Part shown: one piece after another, positions 15,267 to 23,091 of the stretch
Numbering within the stretch: position 1 is the first letter of the stretch
How the letters are laid out: the number at the start of each line of letters is the position of its first letter
NCBI GenBank assembly: GCA_001464385.1
Contig: LNFB01000242.1
Location: forward strand, 62,001-126,000
Length of the DNA: 64,000 nt
Direction: 5' to 3'
Origin: Deltaproteobacteria bacterium Ga0077550
GTDB lineage: Bacteria; Myxococcota_A; Polyangia; Nannocystales; Nannocystaceae
The notes under the pieces: generated by a model
What the model was told of the DNA's origin: nothing
Seen by the model: only the letters and a program-made list of their open reading frames with translations
The model's database searches: none
Made by a program: the position numbers and the translations under genes

Positions 15267-16616
15267 GTGTTGCGATGGCTCCCCTTACTCGCGTTCGGTG
15301 TCGCCGCGTGCGCCTCCCCCAGTACGCAGGACGCCGAGACCACCGGCGGCCCCTCGAGCGAGGGGGGCGGCGCCACCGGTGAACGGGGGGATTCGAGCAC
15401 GGGCACCAGCACGGGCACGGGCACCAGCACCGGCGCGGGCACCAGCACGAGCGGAGACAGCAGCAGCAGCGCCGCCGGGGAGACCAGCACGAGCACGGGC
15501 GGCGAGGCCTCCGCGTGGCCCGAGGCGTGCGCGGACATCTACGACCCCGAGATCCTCCCCACATTCGAGCTGACGTTCAGCGACGCCGCGTGGCAGGGAA
15601 TCGAGGCGGACTGCTCGGAGGGCGCCCAGAACTACCACCCCGTCGAGTTCACCTACGACGGCGAGACCGTCGCCGCGATGGCGCGACTGAAGGGCAACTG
15701 GTCCTACGATTGTCGGAAGTACCAGTTCGTCATCTCCTTCAACGAAGAGGATCCCGAGGCCCGATTCCACGGTCTGCGCAAGATCGTGCTCGACGCCCCC
15801 TGGTACGATCATACCCTGCTCCACGAGCGGCTGGCCTTTCCGCTGTTCGAGTCGCTCGGGTTGCCGTATTCTTGTGCGAACAACGCTCGATTGATGGTGA
15901 ACGGGGAGTACTACGGCCTCTTCGCGAACCTCGAGCGGCTCGACAAGGAGTACCTGCAGCGCCACTTCGAGGAGGCGGACGGCAACCTGTACGAGGCGGG
16001 CTACGAGCTCGAGACCAACGAGGCCGAGAACAACACCGCGAACCTCGAGGCGCTGTGGGCCGCGACGACGATCGAGGAGGTCGAGGCGCTCGTCGACCTC
16101 GACCAGGCCGTCGCCGAGTGGGCCGCCGAGGCGATGCTCCCCGCCATGGACGGCTATTGGGCGGGGGTCGAGATCAACTATTTCATCTACGACCACCCCT
16201 CGCGGGGATTCGTCTACCTTCCGTACGATCTGGATCTCGCCTTCGGCGACGCGGCGTACGACGACGGCTCGCTGATCTGGCCCGACGCCGTCGCGTCGGA
16301 TCCGATCACGTACGAGCATCCGGGGTGGGAAAAGGAGCCGCTGGTGCAGCTGGTCCTCGCCGACCCGACGTGGTGCGGGCGATTCGTCGAAGAGCTCGTG
16401 GCGGCGCGCGCGGCCTACTCGCCGGAGGCGATGGCCGCGGATCTCCTGCTGTGGGACGCACAGATCCGCGACGCGCTCGTCGAGGATCCGAACCGCACCT
16501 TCTCGGCGATGCAGCACGACGCGGCGGTCGCCGGGCTCGAGGAGTTCTTGGTCGCCCGCGCCGCGGTCGTCGACGCGTGGTTGGCCGAGGGCGACCACTG
16601 TCCGGCGCAGTGGTGA
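15267..16616 (+). CDS. CotH-kinase-family lipoprotein
   Basis: 449 aa. The lipoprotein signal MLRWLPLLAFGVAAC is followed by a roughly 60-residue Thr/Ser/Gly linker made of TGTSTGTG-type repeats, and then a CotH kinase domain: FELTFSDAAWQ; the nucleotide/metal region RLKGNWSYDC; NNARLMVNGEYYGLFANLERLDKEYLQRHF; and YLPYDLDLAFGD containing the catalytic-type Asp. CotH phosphorylates spore-coat proteins in Bacillus; extracellular relatives in myxobacteria are uncharacterised. Two Cys pairs (DCSEG, SYDC) could be disulfide-bonded. The start is the GTG at 15267, preceded by a TTGACA promoter. A secreted protein kinase or scaffold on the cell surface is inferred. Confidence 0.88.
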   Translation: MLRWLPLLAFGVAACASPSTQDAETTGGPSSEGGGATGERGDSSTGTSTGTGTSTGAGTSTSGDSSSSAAGETSTSTGGEASAWPEACADIYDPEILPTFELTFSDAAWQGIEADCSEGAQNYHPVEFTYDGETVAAMARLKGNWSYDCRKYQFVISFNEEDPEARFHGLRKIVLDAPWYDHTLLHERLAFPLFESLGLPYSCANNARLMVNGEYYGLFANLERLDKEYLQRHFEEADGNLYEAGYELETNEAENNTANLEALWAATTIEEVEALVDLDQAVAEWAAEAMLPAMDGYWAGVEINYFIYDHPSRGFVYLPYDLDLAFGDAAYDDGSLIWPDAVASDPITYEHPGWEKEPLVQLVLADPTWCGRFVEELVAARAAYSPEAMAADLLLWDAQIRDALVEDPNRTFSAMQHDAAVAGLEEFLVARAAVVDAWLAEGDHCPAQW

Positions 16617-16634
16617 GCTGCCACGCGGACGCGA

Positions 16635-17267
16635 TCACTGGACCGTGATCTGCGTGTCGCCGCGCAGCGGCGGGATCTCCAGCAGCAGCGCGCCACCGTC
16701 GGCCTCGCGGATTCGCCATGGGTGGGTCGCGAAGCTCTGGATCGACCAGTCGTTGCCGCCCGAGATCACCTGATAGCTCTGCTCTGCACAATCGTAGGCG
16801 ACCCAGAACACCTCGACGTCGAAGTTGCAGGTGTTGTCGATCGAGAGCTGCGCCTCGGTCGCGTCGGAGATCGAGCACTCCGCCGGGGCGACCTCGGGGA
16901 GCGGATCGCCGAGGCAACCGCCGAGGGGCTCGCCCGAGCTGCTGCTGCTGTCGTTCGACCCGGTGCTCGAGCTCCCCGCGGAGGGATCGCCGGTGGACTC
17001 GGTCGCGTCGCTCGTGGTCGCGTCGCCGGCGGTCGCGTCGCTGGCGGGATCGGTGCTCGCCGGGTCGGTCGCCTCGCCGCTGGCCGCACCGCTCGGATCG
17101 GAGCCGCCGTCGACGTTGGTGCCCGCCGTCGTGCCCGTCGCCGTCGAGGCGCTGCCGTGGTCCGTGCTCGAGGCTCCGCCCGAGCCGTCGCCGTCGATCG
17201 CCGCGGCCTCGACGGGCGACCCGGCGCACGCGGTCACCAGGAGCAGCAGGGCCGACGCGCGGATCAT
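16635..17267 (-). CDS. Lipoprotein with VHL beta-type domain
   Basis: About 210 aa. Lipoprotein signal MIRASALLLLVTAC, then a 90-residue Ser/Thr/Asp/Gly low-complexity linker, then a compact C-terminal domain (about residues 135-210) that reads like the von Hippel-Lindau beta domain: NTCNFDVEVFWVAYDC, ISGGNDWSIQSFATHPWRIRE. In that family the pattern is an N-x-T strand, a V-x-V-x-W-x-x-[YF] strand, a gly-rich turn and the TF..HPW strand. Bacterial VHL-beta-like domains are found in secreted proteins with unknown roles, probably as recognition modules. The ATG at 17267 is chosen over the GTG at 17273 because TACGCT ends 7 nt upstream, the local leaderless pattern. Convergent with the CotH gene. 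Confidence 0.8.
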   Translation of the reverse strand: MIRASALLLLVTACAGSPVEAAAIDGDGSGGASSTDHGSASTATGTTAGTNVDGGSDPSGAASGEATDPASTDPASDATAGDATTSDATESTGDPSAGSSSTGSNDSSSSSGEPLGGCLGDPLPEVAPAECSISDATEAQLSIDNTCNFDVEVFWVAYDCAEQSYQVISGGNDWSIQSFATHPWRIREADGGALLLEIPPLRGDTQITVQ

Positions 17268-17288
17268 GGTCACCAGCGTAGCAGGACG

Positions 17289-18323
17289 TCACCGCTTCGA
17301 TGTGGGGTCCTCGAGGATCGCGACCATCATCAGGGCGCCGAGCGCCGTGAAGAACGTGATGCTGAGGACGAGCACCACCGCGGACTCCCACGCCTTCGCC
17401 GTCGCGGTCGCGGCATCGAGCGCGCGATCGAGGTGCACGCACCACGGCTCGTGGGCGACGATCAGGCCCGGGGGAGCCGGCGTGGGGGTGGGCGCTCCGA
17501 GGACGGCGCCCGGCGCCGCAGGGATGGCCCCCGCGCCCGCGATCGCGGCCGGCACCTCGGGCCGGAGCTCGCGCACGAGGGCATCGGCGACGTCGCGGTC
17601 GATCCGCGCGAGGCGGCCGCGGACCGCCTGGCGCTCGTGGTCCCACGCGCGCAGGGTCCACGTGTCCGGGGCGCAGGCCCACAGCGGCACCTCGCCGCTC
17701 GGTCGGCGCCGGAACATCGTCTCCTCGTCGCTCACCTCGGTGGCGAGCGTCACCGGGGCGAGGGCGATCGTCGTGGTCGTGGTCGGGCGCACCCCGCCGT
17801 TCGCGTCCCGTCCGCCGCCGCGCACGAAGGTGATCTCCGCCTCGGCCTCGGAGCGCACGCGGGCGTCGGTGATCCGCACCCAGATGTCGTCGTCGCGCTC
17901 CGCGAGCACCTCGGCCAGCGACACGCCGTCGAGGGCCCGACCGGCCCGGAGCAGCAGCGCCTCCTGGTAGTCGTCGGTGCCGAAGCCGTGCATGAGCGAG
18001 ACGACGAGGACCCCGATGCCCGCGCCGACGCCCTGCGAGATGGGCTGGCGCGCGACGACGAGCATCAGGCCGACCCAGCCGCCGAGCAGCACGACCCCGA
18101 GCACCGCGGCGAGGATCTTCGAGTGATCGCCGGCGATCAGCACCTGCGGCCCGACGACGGCCGCGAGCAGCAGCGCCCAGCTGGGCAGCGCGGCCACGGC
18201 GTGGCGCCGCAGCGTGCCCGAGCTCGGGGAGGGGACCGGGCGCGACGGCGGCATGGGCGGTCGAGGCAGCGGCGGGCCGATGTGACACCCCGGGGTGCTC
18301 GGGCCGCCGAGGTGTCCCGTCAT
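17289..18323 (-). CDS. Membrane protein of unknown function
   Basis: 344 aa. After a Pro/Ser-rich N-terminus come three hydrophobic helices (about 45-110: AALPSWALLLAAVVGPQVLIA, ILAAVLGVVLLGGWVGLML, GVGAGIGVLVVSLMHGF), a large polar domain (115-285) with a Pro/Ala-rich stretch, and one C-terminal helix (AVVLVLSITFFTALGALMMVA). No family is recognised. The true start may be MPPSRP about 23 codons further in; the proline-rich leader leaves this open. It lies 22 nt upstream of the VHL-beta lipoprotein in the same direction, so the pair may be an operon, although the lipoprotein also seems to have its own -10 element. Confidence 0.7.
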   Translation of the reverse strand: MTGHLGGPSTPGCHIGPPLPRPPMPPSRPVPSPSSGTLRRHAVAALPSWALLLAAVVGPQVLIAGDHSKILAAVLGVVLLGGWVGLMLVVARQPISQGVGAGIGVLVVSLMHGFGTDDYQEALLLRAGRALDGVSLAEVLAERDDDIWVRITDARVRSEAEAEITFVRGGGRDANGGVRPTTTTTIALAPVTLATEVSDEETMFRRRPSGEVPLWACAPDTWTLRAWDHERQAVRGRLARIDRDVADALVRELRPEVPAAIAGAGAIPAAPGAVLGAPTPTPAPPGLIVAHEPWCVHLDRALDAATATAKAWESAVVLVLSITFFTALGALMMVAILEDPTSKR

Positions 18324-18365
18324 CCTTCGACCGCGGGGCCCGGGCCTCCGCTACGATCCAGGTCG

Positions 18366-18956
18366 GTGTCCGATCCCGACGACGTGACCGGGCGGCCCGC
18401 GGTGCGGGCGGTGCAGACGCGGCTCATGGTCGCCTTCGCCGACGAGCTGCCGGCCGAGGACCGCGCGGCGTTCGTCGGCGCGGTGCGGCCCGCGACGCTC
18501 GACCGGGCCCACCGCGCGTTCGGGCTCGCGTGGTTCCCGCTGGAGGAGCACATGCACCTGTGCGTCGAGCTCGACCGCGTGATCGGGCCCGAGCGCTTCC
18601 GCCTGCTGATGTGCGACACGTTCCGCCGGGCGATGGACACGGCGATGCTCCGCGGGATGTTCGGGATGATGCGCCGGGTCTCCGAGGATCCGGTCGGTAC
18701 GCTCCTGCGCAACGCCGCGCGGTTGTACGGCTACGTGACGCGCGACGTCGGGTCGATGCAGCACGTCCCGATCGGGCCCGGCGAGGGCCGGGTCGATCTC
18801 GAGGGCTGGCCGGTCGCGTTCGACTTCGAGGTGTGGACGATCGGCACCGCCGGCTGCATCGAGGGGGCCATCCTCGGCCTCGGTGCGTCGGGCACGGTCG
18901 AGCGGTCACGGATCGATCCCCGCGCCGGCACTGCGAGCTACGCCGTGCGGTGGTGA
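18366..18956 (+). CDS. Unknown protein, DUF2378-like / haem-NO-binding-like fold
   Basis: 196 aa beginning at GTG 18366 (VSDPDDVTGR). An early helical part (VRAVQTRLMVAFADELP) is followed by FPLEEHMHLCVELDRVIG, a long helical middle with many Met residues (CDTFRRAMDTAMLRGMFGMMRRV) and a beta-hairpin C-terminus with WTIGTAGCIEGAILGLGASG. The general layout resembles the DUF2378 family abundant in myxobacteria and related 4-vinyl-reductase/haem-NO-binding folds, but I see no proof of haem binding. TACGAT at 18352-18357 sits 8 nt before the start codon, the leaderless pattern. Monocistronic, convergent with the next lipoprotein gene. Confidence 0.65.
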   Translation: MSDPDDVTGRPAVRAVQTRLMVAFADELPAEDRAAFVGAVRPATLDRAHRAFGLAWFPLEEHMHLCVELDRVIGPERFRLLMCDTFRRAMDTAMLRGMFGMMRRVSEDPVGTLLRNAARLYGYVTRDVGSMQHVPIGPGEGRVDLEGWPVAFDFEVWTIGTAGCIEGAILGLGASGTVERSRIDPRAGTASYAVRW

Positions 18957-18988
18957 GGCACGCCGGGGCCGAGGGCGAAGCGCCGATC

Positions 18989-20194
18989 TCACGGCGTCGA
19001 GATGGCCACCGCGAGGTGGGCGGCCTCGGCGGTCTCGACCAGCGCGACGGCCTCCGCGTGGGCGAGGTCGGGCGGCGCGACGATCACGATCCCCTCGTCC
19101 CGCGCCGCCGTCACGGAGGCCACGATGCGGTCCCAGACCCCCGCGTCGTCGATGCGCAGGGGTCCCTCGCGGTGGGCGCCCCGCTCGATCGTCGCGCTGC
19201 GGCCCTGGAAGCGCACCGTCGCGGGGCCGGGGACGAGGCCCTCGCAGGCGCCCTCGGTGACGCGGCCGTCGTCGAGGCACGCGCGCGCGACCGGAACGAT
19301 GCGTCCGCCGTCGAGGTCTCGCTGGCGGAGCTCGACGGTGCACCGCCCCGGCGGCGTCGCGAAGTCGTCGCCGCGGAAGGCCGTGCCCGTGATCGCCAGG
19401 CTCTCGCCGGGCCGGTAGTCACGCAGTCCCACGCGCAGCGTCGATCGTGACTGCAGCGGCGTGCCATCACCGACGCAGGCCGCGGCGGCGGTCAGATCGC
19501 CCTGCTCGGCGGCATCGCCCACGGTCACGCGCGCCGCGAAGGACAGGCCCCCGGAGGTCGACGCGTCGCTGGGGTGCCACTCGGCGCGGACCGGGCCAAT
19601 CGCGAGCGGGCCGTCGGGGATCGCCCGCGGTAGCGCGGCCTCGGGGCACGCCGTCGCGGTGATGCCTTCGGGCGTCCAGCAGAAGCGGCCGACGTCGATC
19701 GGGGGGAAGTGCGTCACCTCCGGGAACACGCGGCTCGGCTGCACCCGCAGGGTGACCTCGCAGGCCGTCGGAGGCCCGGCCGCGAACGCGTTGGGGAGGA
19801 ACGACGAGGCCGAGCTGGTCTGGCGGGTATCCGGCGCGTCGACGCGGAGCTCGGCGTTCCCGCCGAAATGCGTCCCCCAGACCACGCCGTCGGCCGTGCA
19901 CGCGCTGCGTGTGCCGAGCATCGCGCCGTCGGGGAGCTCGCGCTGCACCACCACCTCGAGCTCGAACGACACGCTGTTCTGCGCGCTGTCGGAGTCGAGC
20001 GTGACCGGGCCCGCGCCGAGCCCGAGCACGGTCGAACGCCGCGCGGTCACGGAGCGCACGGCGACAGGTGCCGTGGGATCGGCCGGGAGGTCGGCCCGCC
20101 AGGTCTCGGTCCCGCAGGCGACGAGCGGGACGAAGAGCGCGAGGACGCGACGGAGAGACGCGCAGGTCGGGCGGGGGATCGCGGGGTCGGGCAT
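18989..20194 (-). CDS. Secreted lipoprotein of unknown function
   Basis: 401 aa. N-terminal signal with lipobox (RRVLALFVPLVAC). The mature protein is beta-rich with many evenly spaced cysteines, often before short loops (RSACTADG, ACEVTLRV, RFCWTPEG, ATACPEAA, AACVGDG, RCTVELR, RACLDDG, GACEGL), suggesting several disulfides and perhaps tandem beta-sandwich or Ig-like units. No enzymatic motif is visible. The ATG at 20194 is used because the signal peptide follows directly; upstream in-frame sequence is Arg/Pro-rich and not convincing. It ends 32 nt from the convergent unknown gene. Confidence 0.75.
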   Translation of the reverse strand: MPDPAIPRPTCASLRRVLALFVPLVACGTETWRADLPADPTAPVAVRSVTARRSTVLGLGAGPVTLDSDSAQNSVSFELEVVVQRELPDGAMLGTRSACTADGVVWGTHFGGNAELRVDAPDTRQTSSASSFLPNAFAAGPPTACEVTLRVQPSRVFPEVTHFPPIDVGRFCWTPEGITATACPEAALPRAIPDGPLAIGPVRAEWHPSDASTSGGLSFAARVTVGDAAEQGDLTAAAACVGDGTPLQSRSTLRVGLRDYRPGESLAITGTAFRGDDFATPPGRCTVELRQRDLDGGRIVPVARACLDDGRVTEGACEGLVPGPATVRFQGRSATIERGAHREGPLRIDDAGVWDRIVASVTAARDEGIVIVAPPDLAHAEAVALVETAEAAHLAVAISTP

Positions 20195-20255
20195 CGAGGG
20201 GTCCTCGGGGAGCGGCACGGGGTCACCCCGATCGTTCCACGACCGACGCTCCGGT

Positions 20256-20405
20256 TTAAGTCGATCGCCGCGGTCCGCGGGCCTTCGGTCGCGCCCGCGC
20301 GTACTCCGGGATCTCGAAGCGCCGGCGGTAGGCCCCCGGCGTGAGGCCCGTGACGCGCTTGAACAACCGGCGGAAGAACGCCGGCTCCTCGTATCCGACC
20401 GTCCA
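20256..20405 (-). pseudogene. AraC-family regulator, 3' remnant
   Basis: Only the last about 49 codons survive, read on the minus strand: VGYEEPAFFRRLFKRVTGL followed by TPGAYRRRFEIPEYARARP and the stop at 20258-20256. VGYE..FFRRLFKR.TGLTPGAYRR is the second helix-turn-helix of AraC/GlxA-type regulators. Upstream of about 20403 the reading frame continues but no longer resembles any AraC protein, because the sequence turns directly into a methyltransferase remnant on the opposite strand. The sensor domain and first HTH are gone, so the product cannot be functional. Confidence 0.75.
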
Positions 20406-21092
20406 GCGAAGAGCTCGACGCGTTCCGGACCGGCAACGGCGTCGCGTGGGGCGAGCACCACGGGCGGTTGCACTGCGGCGTGGCGTCGTTCTACCGCAAC
20501 GCCTATCGCGCGAGTCTGGTCCCGCAGTGGCTGCCCGAGCTCGACGGCGTCGTCGAGAAGCTGCGCGCCGGGGCACTCGTGGCCGACGTGGGCTGCGGGC
20601 ATGGCCACTCGACGCTGTTGATGGCCGAGGCGTTCCCGGCCTCGCGCTACCACGGGTTCGACACCCACGCGGCGTCGGTGGTCGCGGCACGGGGGCTCGC
20701 GGCCGAGGCCGGTCTCCCGCAGGCGACGTTCGAGACGGCGAGGGCCGACGCGTATCCGGGCACCGGGTACGATCTCATCTGCTTCTTCGATTGCCTGCAT
20801 GACATGGGTGATCCGGTGGCCGTCGCTACTCGCCGAGGACGGGACGGTGTTGCTCGTCGAGCCGTTCGCGGAGGATCACCTGGGTGAGGGCGTGTCCCCG
20901 GTGGCGCGGCTCTACTTCGCGTCGTCGACCACGGTGTGCTGCGCCCACGCGCTCTCCGACGGCGGACGAATGGTGCTCGGCGCACAGGCCGGGGAACGAC
21001 GGTTGGCGGACGTGTTCCGCAAGGCTGGGTTCACGCGGTTCCGTCGGGCCGCGGCCACGCCCTTCAACCTGATCCTCGAGGCGCGACGCTGA
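20405..21092 (+). pseudogene. Class I SAM-dependent methyltransferase, 5'-truncated and frameshifted
   Basis: From 20405 the frame gives SEELDAFRTGNGVAWGEHH, then FYRNAYR, VADVGCGHGHSTLLMAEAFP (SAM motif I), YHGFDTH and YDLICFFDCLHDMGDP, clearly the middle of a methyltransferase of the winged-helix-plus-Rossmann type. The N-terminal about 120 residues with the winged helix are absent. Near 20815-20830 the frame breaks: after DMGDPVAV, homologous sequence resumes one frame over as LLAEDGTVLLVEPFAEDHLG and runs to the natural C-terminus (FRRAAATPFNLILEARR) at 21092. The break looks like a small deletion. Truncation plus frameshift make this a pseudogene. Confidence 0.8.
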
Positions 21093-21138
21093 GGATGCAG
21101 CGGTGGTGATGACGCGCGCCGTTGGTGCGGCGTCGTGG

Positions 21139-21186
21139 GAGCGCCGAGCCTGGCCGCCGCGTACACGCGGCGCCGGCTCGGCGCTC
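21139..21186. repeat. Strong 48-nt hairpin in intergenic DNA
   Basis: GAGCGCCGAGCC (21139-21150) pairs perfectly with GGCTCGGCGCTC (21175-21186), and inside it CGCCGCGT pairs with ACGCGGCG with almost no loop, giving about 20 base pairs interrupted by one small asymmetric bulge. It follows the methyltransferase pseudogene by 46 nt. There is no U-tract, so an ordinary intrinsic terminator is not assured; it could also be a structured RNA or a remnant of a palindromic repeat. Confidence 0.55.
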
Positions 21187-21291
21187 GCCGTCTCGCGATC
21201 GAACGGACAGCGGAGCGCACGGATGCCCCTCGAATGCATGGCCGAAAAGGCCGTAGACGGCGGAATTCGACCGGTTGCGGCGAGAATTCGG

Positions 21292-21319
21292 TTGACGTTC
21301 GTTCGCGCCCGAGTAGGTT
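21292..21319 (+). promoter_or_regulatory. Candidate promoter for the two-lipoprotein operon
   Basis: TTGACG (21292-21297), 16-nt spacer, TAGGTT (21314-21319). Unlike most promoters in this window it is followed by a leader of about 23 nt that holds a good Shine-Dalgarno sequence (AAGGAG, 21337-21342) 6 nt before the ATG at 21349. Confidence 0.45.
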
Positions 21320-21348
21320 GACCACGCGTTGTCACCAAGGAGCACGAG

Positions 21349-21840
21349 ATGAATCGGATCGCAGCATGGATGTCGATCGCCGCCGTCGGCGTGGCCGTGG
21401 GGGTCGCCTGTGGCCCGCGGAGGGAAGACCCCGTCGAGCAGCTCGAGCACCGCCTCGCCGCGTGCACGCAGACGTGCGAGGCGAGGTACGCGTCGACGTG
21501 TGATTTCGAGGCCATGTGCGAGGTGGATTGCGGTCTGTATCCGAAGGGCGAACTCCTCGCGCCGTTCGACTCGACCGAGGACTGCATCGAGTCCTGCGCC
21601 GACCCTGTCGGCGACGCGGCGTACGGCTGGGGTTACGTCGGCGACGGCGAGGACGCGTGCGGCCAGGAGTTCGAGACGCACGCGAGCTGTCTCGCCGCGC
21701 TGAGCTGCGCCGACCGGTTCCGCTATTACACCGATGTGCCGAAGCGCGCCTCTGCGGCCGAGTTTCCGTGCGGCGTCGAGACCTACGCGATGTTGGATTG
21801 CCAGTCTGCCCACCCCTACGACGATCAGCAGGATGAATGA
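21349..21840 (+). CDS. Cys-rich lipoprotein of unknown function
   Basis: 163 aa. Signal peptide with lipobox (AAVGVAVGVACG, Cys21). The mature part contains about a dozen cysteines in pairs (ACTQTCEARY, TCDFEAMCEVDC, DCIESCADP, ACGQEF, SCLAALSCADRF, PCGVETY, LDCQSAH), so it is probably a disulfide-stabilised extracellular domain; the pattern is a common one among small myxobacterial surface lipoproteins but has no named function that I know. It has a clear ribosome binding site and is the first gene of a two-gene operon with the PDZ lipoprotein 12 nt downstream. Confidence 0.85.
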   Translation: MNRIAAWMSIAAVGVAVGVACGPRREDPVEQLEHRLAACTQTCEARYASTCDFEAMCEVDCGLYPKGELLAPFDSTEDCIESCADPVGDAAYGWGYVGDGEDACGQEFETHASCLAALSCADRFRYYTDVPKRASAAEFPCGVETYAMLDCQSAHPYDDQQDE

Positions 21841-21852
21841 GGAGAACAGACG

Positions 21853-22986
21853 ATGAATCAGTCGATTCGAACCCATTGTGTCGTGACAACGGCGATTTTG
21901 TCGGCCTCGTTGGCCACGGCGTGCCTCGAGGACAATCCGAACAATGACGAGTGCATGAAGCACTGCTGGGAATATTCGTACGTGGTGGCCGACCCGAATG
22001 GTGACGGTGACCTCGAGGACTCGTGTACGAACCGAAACGCGGCGGAGGCCATGGTCGTTCCGATTCCTGGGAATGGCGCATTTCGCGGTCGCGCCTGCAT
22101 CGAGTTCCAGGCCGACCACAACCGGGTGAAGCAGGTGATCGCTGCTGCGCAGTCAGGGTCCGTCGCCGGGCTGTCGGCGGCACAGGTGGCCGCTTGGGAC
22201 GAGCTGACGCAGAAGATCGCGGCCGACGCCCTCGATGCGTGCATCTCCTACGCTACCGGGGGTTCGGATCACGACGACATCAACCTCGGCCTACCGGGCG
22301 ACCAGGCGTGCACGGGCAGCACGGCGGAGGCCGTCTGCACGACTGCCGCCTACGACGCCGTCCTCGCCGCGTTCTCCCTCTCCGACCAAGGCGCCGACAT
22401 CGCGATCCCCTCCTACGCCGGGGTCGAGTCCGGCCTCGTCGCCCAGCCGGAGTGTCAGTTCATCCCCGAGACGACCGGCGAGGAGCCGACCGGCGGCGAT
22501 CCGACCGGTGGTCCGCAGAGCGGTGGCGACGGCGGCCAGAGCGGTGGCACGGGCGCCGACGTGACCGGGGCCGACGAGGCCGGCATGTTCGGGGATCTCG
22601 ACGACGGGGTGCATTGCACCGGCACGCGGTGCTCGGTCGACATGGCGGTGTGGTCGAGGATCCTCGACCACTTCTCGACCTTCTACGACGAGGGCGTGAC
22701 GCTGGTGATCGGCCCGACCGGGGCGCCGTGCAACGCGGTCGGGGCCAAGCTCGGCGGGCTCGGCAACGGCGAGGACGCCAACGATCTGGCCGTCGCGTTG
22801 GGCCTGCGCAACGGCGACGTCATCACCAAGGTCGAGGGCGTCTCGCTGGCGAATCTCGCGGCGGCGGCGGCGGTCGTGAACGACCTGCAGTCGAGCGTCG
22901 ATCCGATCACGATGACGGTGCGGCGCAAGGTGACGACGAACTCGTGCGCGACGCTGAGCTACACGATCACGCTGACCGGCGGGTGA
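21853..22986 (+). CDS. Lipoprotein with C-terminal PDZ domain
   Basis: 377 aa. Lipoprotein signal (ILSASLATAC), a Cys-containing N-terminal domain (DECMKHCWEY, DSCTNRN, GRACIEFQADH), a Gly/Thr/Asp-rich linker near 215-245 (GEEPTGGDPTGGPQSGG), and a C-terminal PDZ-like domain (about 290-377) with the classic LGLRNGDVITKVEGVSL carboxylate-loop segment and the closing TMTVRR strand, similar to the PDZ of type II secretion protein C. It probably binds C-termini or unfolded segments at the cell envelope. Translation starts at ATG 21853 behind a GGAG sequence, 12 nt after the preceding lipoprotein, so the two form an operon and likely act together. Confidence 0.85.
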   Translation: MNQSIRTHCVVTTAILSASLATACLEDNPNNDECMKHCWEYSYVVADPNGDGDLEDSCTNRNAAEAMVVPIPGNGAFRGRACIEFQADHNRVKQVIAAAQSGSVAGLSAAQVAAWDELTQKIAADALDACISYATGGSDHDDINLGLPGDQACTGSTAEAVCTTAAYDAVLAAFSLSDQGADIAIPSYAGVESGLVAQPECQFIPETTGEEPTGGDPTGGPQSGGDGGQSGGTGADVTGADEAGMFGDLDDGVHCTGTRCSVDMAVWSRILDHFSTFYDEGVTLVIGPTGAPCNAVGAKLGGLGNGEDANDLAVALGLRNGDVITKVEGVSLANLAAAAAVVNDLQSSVDPITMTVRRKVTTNSCATLSYTITLTGG

Positions 22987-23005
22987 GCAGCCGATGAGCG
23001 CGAGG

Positions 23006-23025
23006 GCGCCGGGAGGATCCCGCGC
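23006..23025. terminator. Possible hairpin between convergent genes
   Basis: GCGCCGGGA and TCCCGCGC can pair around a GGA loop (23006-23025) with one bulged base, 20 nt after the stop of the PDZ lipoprotein gene and before the convergent lipoprotein. No U-run follows on either strand, so the call is weak. Confidence 0.3.
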
Positions 23026-23091
23026 CGGTGGCACGATGGAGGACGGGACAGTGGACGATGCGTGCAGCCCGACCGGGCCGCGGGGTGCTCA

